Of a DNA stretch of 14,525 nt, positions 12,907-14,525 are shown one piece after another (position 1 is the first letter of the stretch; the number at the start of each line of letters is the position of its first letter). The notes under the pieces are model-generated. The model had not been told where the DNA came from. It saw only the letters and a list, made by a program, of their open reading frames with translations, and did not search any database. The translations under genes and the position numbers were made by a program. This stretch comes from CAYSHJ01 sp964589725. Its GTDB lineage: Bacteria; Planctomycetota; Planctomycetia; Planctomycetales; Planctomycetaceae. Location: contig CAZPUJ010000672.1 in assembly GCA_964589725.1 (NCBI GenBank), positions 1 to 14,525 on the forward strand. The letters are read 5' to 3'.

Positions 12907-14160
12907 ATGTCTCAGGCTGGATTATCGCGACGCGATTGGCTGCGAACGGGGCTGGCTGGATCGTGCGGCACGATGGCCGCGTGGTCAGCTCTGCAAAAGC
13001 AGGCGAATGCCGACGATGCCCGCGGGCGGCCGAGTTCGCTGACGATCACCAAAGTCGAAACGTTCGCGGTGCAGCACAAGTTGCCCAATGCGATCGGTCC
13101 TTCGGTGGCATATTCGAATGTTCGCGACTCGCTGCTGGTAAAAATCAGCACCGACAGCGGGCTGGTGGGATGGGGCGAAACGGCCGACGTCGGCGGCACG
13201 CATGGCATCATTGAAGAGCACCTCAAGCCCGTCCTGCTCGGCAAGAACCCGCTCGAGCATCGCAAGCTGTGGCGGACAATGTGGGGACCGAATTTTGGCG
13301 ACGGCCGCGCCGTCGCCGGGTGCGACTTGGCACTGCACGATCTGCGCGGCAAAGCTCTCGATCTTTCCGTCGCCGAGATGTACGGCGGGCGTCAGCGCGA
13401 CAAAGTCATGGGCTACGCCGCCGCCATGAACTACACCGAGGGAGTTCGCCCTGAAGACCAGCATCCTCCCGAGGCTGCGGCGCTGGCCAAGCGAGGATTT
13501 CGCGCCATGAAGATCCGCACCGGCCGCTACGGTCACAAGCGCGACTTGGCCGTGATGCAGAAGATCCGGGACGCGGTCGGTCCCGACGTGCGGCTGCTCA
13601 CCGACGGCAATGGCGCCTTCACTCTGCCGCAGGCGGTCAAGTTCGGCAAAGAACTGGAGAAGCTGGACTTCTATTGTTTCGAGGAACCGCTGCCCCAAGC
13701 TCCGAACTACGTGGGGTACGACGTGCTGACGCAGTCGCTGGACATCGGGGTGGCGGGTGGCGAAGTGCTTGATTCGCGGGCCACGGCGCGCGAGCACATC
13801 ATCAAGCGCGCGTTCGACATCATCCAGCCCGACGTCTCGTTGTGCGGCGGCATCGCCGAGGTGCTGTTCATCGCTGAAATGGCTCACCTGTTCGGCATTC
13901 AAGCTTTGCCGCACTGCTGGGCCGGAGCCATCACCATCGCCGCGACGTTGCAGGTGAACTCGCTGTTACCGCCGCACTATCAAGGTTTCGACGGCGGCGA
14001 CGAGCCGATGCTCGAATTCGACGTCTATGAGAATCCCTTCCGCGACGAAGTCGTCACGAAGAAATTCGAGCTGAAGAACGGCTACTTCGACGTCCCGACC
14101 GGCCCCGGTCTGGGAATCGAGATCAACGAAGACGTGGTGCGGAAGTACGTCAAGAAGTAG
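12907..14160 (+). CDS. Tat-exported mandelate racemase/muconate lactonizing enzyme family protein
   Basis: The product is 417 residues from the ATG at 12907, chosen because AGGAG lies 6 bases upstream and the N-terminus then carries the Tat motif LSRRDWLRTG (residues 6-15) and a hydrophobic stretch to about residue 30. The fold is the enolase superfamily: an N-terminal capping domain (48-170), then a barrel. Active-site signs are KIR at 202-204 (the KxK position), Asp233 in LLTDGNGAF, the FEEP motif at 258-261, Glu286 in GGEVLD, and an Asp309-His336 pair (QPDV and LPHCW) as in mandelate racemase-type enzymes. Members remove the alpha-proton of a carboxylate, often as sugar-acid dehydratases or epimerases. 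KxR in place of KxK points away from mandelate racemase itself. The substrate is unknown. Export by Tat as a folded protein is common for planctomycete catabolic enzymes. It is divergent from the SPOR-like gene, with a 660-base gap. Confidence 0.9.
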   Translation: MSQAGLSRRDWLRTGLAGSCGTMAAWSALQKQANADDARGRPSSLTITKVETFAVQHKLPNAIGPSVAYSNVRDSLLVKISTDSGLVGWGETADVGGTHGIIEEHLKPVLLGKNPLEHRKLWRTMWGPNFGDGRAVAGCDLALHDLRGKALDLSVAEMYGGRQRDKVMGYAAAMNYTEGVRPEDQHPPEAAALAKRGFRAMKIRTGRYGHKRDLAVMQKIRDAVGPDVRLLTDGNGAFTLPQAVKFGKELEKLDFYCFEEPLPQAPNYVGYDVLTQSLDIGVAGGEVLDSRATAREHIIKRAFDIIQPDVSLCGGIAEVLFIAEMAHLFGIQALPHCWAGAITIAATLQVNSLLPPHYQGFDGGDEPMLEFDVYENPFRDEVVTKKFELKNGYFDVPTGPGLGIEINEDVVRKYVKK

Positions 14161-14234
14161 CCGCGGGAAATCGTGCGCCACATTGGTGTAGCCAAAGTCG
14201 TGAGACTTCGATCCGAGTTTTACAAGTTCGGCGA

Positions 14235-14525
14235 CTACGTCTGGGCGCCATCGACATTGGCGTTGTTGGCATCGTGAATCGTGATCGCGGTACGCGACAG
14301 ACTGATGATCACGCCCGCCAGCACCACAGTGACGGAACCGAGCACGACGTAGATCAGCCACGGGAAACGCTCGGTGAACGGTTGCGGCGGCGGGACGAAG
14401 TTCGGATTGTGGGCGGCGGCTTTCAATTCCGAGCGAGCCGGCGGCGGCGTGAGTTTGACTGGCAGATTGCGGGCGAAATCGTAGTTCGGCAGCTCCGCGC
14501 GCGGGTTGCCAAAGAAGAGTCGCGG
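14235..14525 (-). CDS. Membrane protein, C-terminal fragment (N-terminus beyond the right edge)
   Basis: The frame is open from base 14525 to the TAG at 14235-14237, giving 96 residues. It reads RLFFGNPRAELPNYDFARNL, PVKLTPPPARSEL, NPNFVPPPQPFTERFPWL, then the single membrane helix IYVVLGSVTVVLAGVIISL and a short polar tail ending VDGAQT. The layout of YGNP-like motif, D-x-A segment, Pro-rich linker and one C-terminal helix resembles the end of DUF3999-type membrane proteins as I recall them, which is tentative. The protein is anchored by its C-terminus with the bulk outside or periplasmic. A TTG start within this stretch would give a 63-residue protein but is not preferred, because coding-like sequence continues upstream of it. 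It is convergent with the preceding gene; the 74 bases between hold no strong terminator. Confidence 0.75.
   Translation of the reverse strand, partial: PRLFFGNPRAELPNYDFARNLPVKLTPPPARSELKAAAHNPNFVPPPQPFTERFPWLIYVVLGSVTVVLAGVIISLSRTAITIHDANNANVDGAQT

Noticed and set aside
14195..14208. Terminator between the convergent genes at the right end
   Set aside because: AAGTC/GACTT makes only a 5-bp stem and the nearest T-run is about 10 bases further on; too weak to annotate.
1..14525. TGA reassigned to an amino acid across this genome
   Set aside because: Enolase, permease, cupin and metallopeptidase genes end at TGA exactly at their expected C-termini, so TGA is a normal stop.

Overview
The window looks like chromosomal DNA of a planctomycete. 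The pointers are high GC, GTG and TTG starts, many secreted proteins with no firm family name, a WD40 protein preceded by a secreted Asp/Asn-rich domain, a short protein of a type I associate with planctomycetes (77 aa), a Tat-exported mandelate-racemase-type enzyme, and several families of palindromic intergenic repeats. This assignment rests on recalled family resemblance, not on a marker gene. No rRNA, tRNA, CRISPR array, transposase or phage module is visible.

Layout. 1-1922 (minus): a secreted N-terminal domain and a WD40 propeller read in one frame but are separated by a single in-frame TGA at 1113-1115. The propeller runs off the left edge. 2076-2731 (minus): two degenerate copies of what looks like the 3' end of gpsA, each with a hairpin after its stop, flank a small conserved CDS (2211-2444). 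2732-4081 (minus): a secreted gluzincin-like metallopeptidase. 4082-4418: palindromic repeats. 4419-5768 (plus): a secreted alpha/beta hydrolase with a helical C-terminal tail. 5856-5959: an inverted pair of hairpin repeats just upstream of gcvT (5987-7099, plus). 7090-7419 (minus): a small cupin whose stop overlaps that of gcvT. 7481-7549: a large inverted repeat. 7559-9016 (minus): an enolase homologue carrying an in-frame copy of the gcvT-upstream repeat. 9222-10901 (minus): an APC amino-acid permease with an extra beta-rich domain in an external loop. 11122-12243 (minus): a secreted protein with two SPOR-like repeats. 12244-12906: a 660-base gap with a strong hairpin and a possible broken small gene. 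12907-14160 (plus): a Tat-exported enolase-superfamily protein. 14235-14525 (minus): the C-terminus of a membrane protein cut by the right edge.

The genes do not form one pathway. gcvT (one-carbon metabolism), the enolase homologue (glycolysis-like chemistry) and the permease are metabolic. The others are exported proteins of unknown substrate, mostly as single-gene units. The points most worth following are the TGA that splits the WD40 gene next to a Cys codon with a SECIS-like hairpin behind it, the repeat inserted in-frame in the enolase homologue together with its changed active-site residues, the beta-domain insertion in the permease, and the gpsA-tail direct repeats around the small gene.
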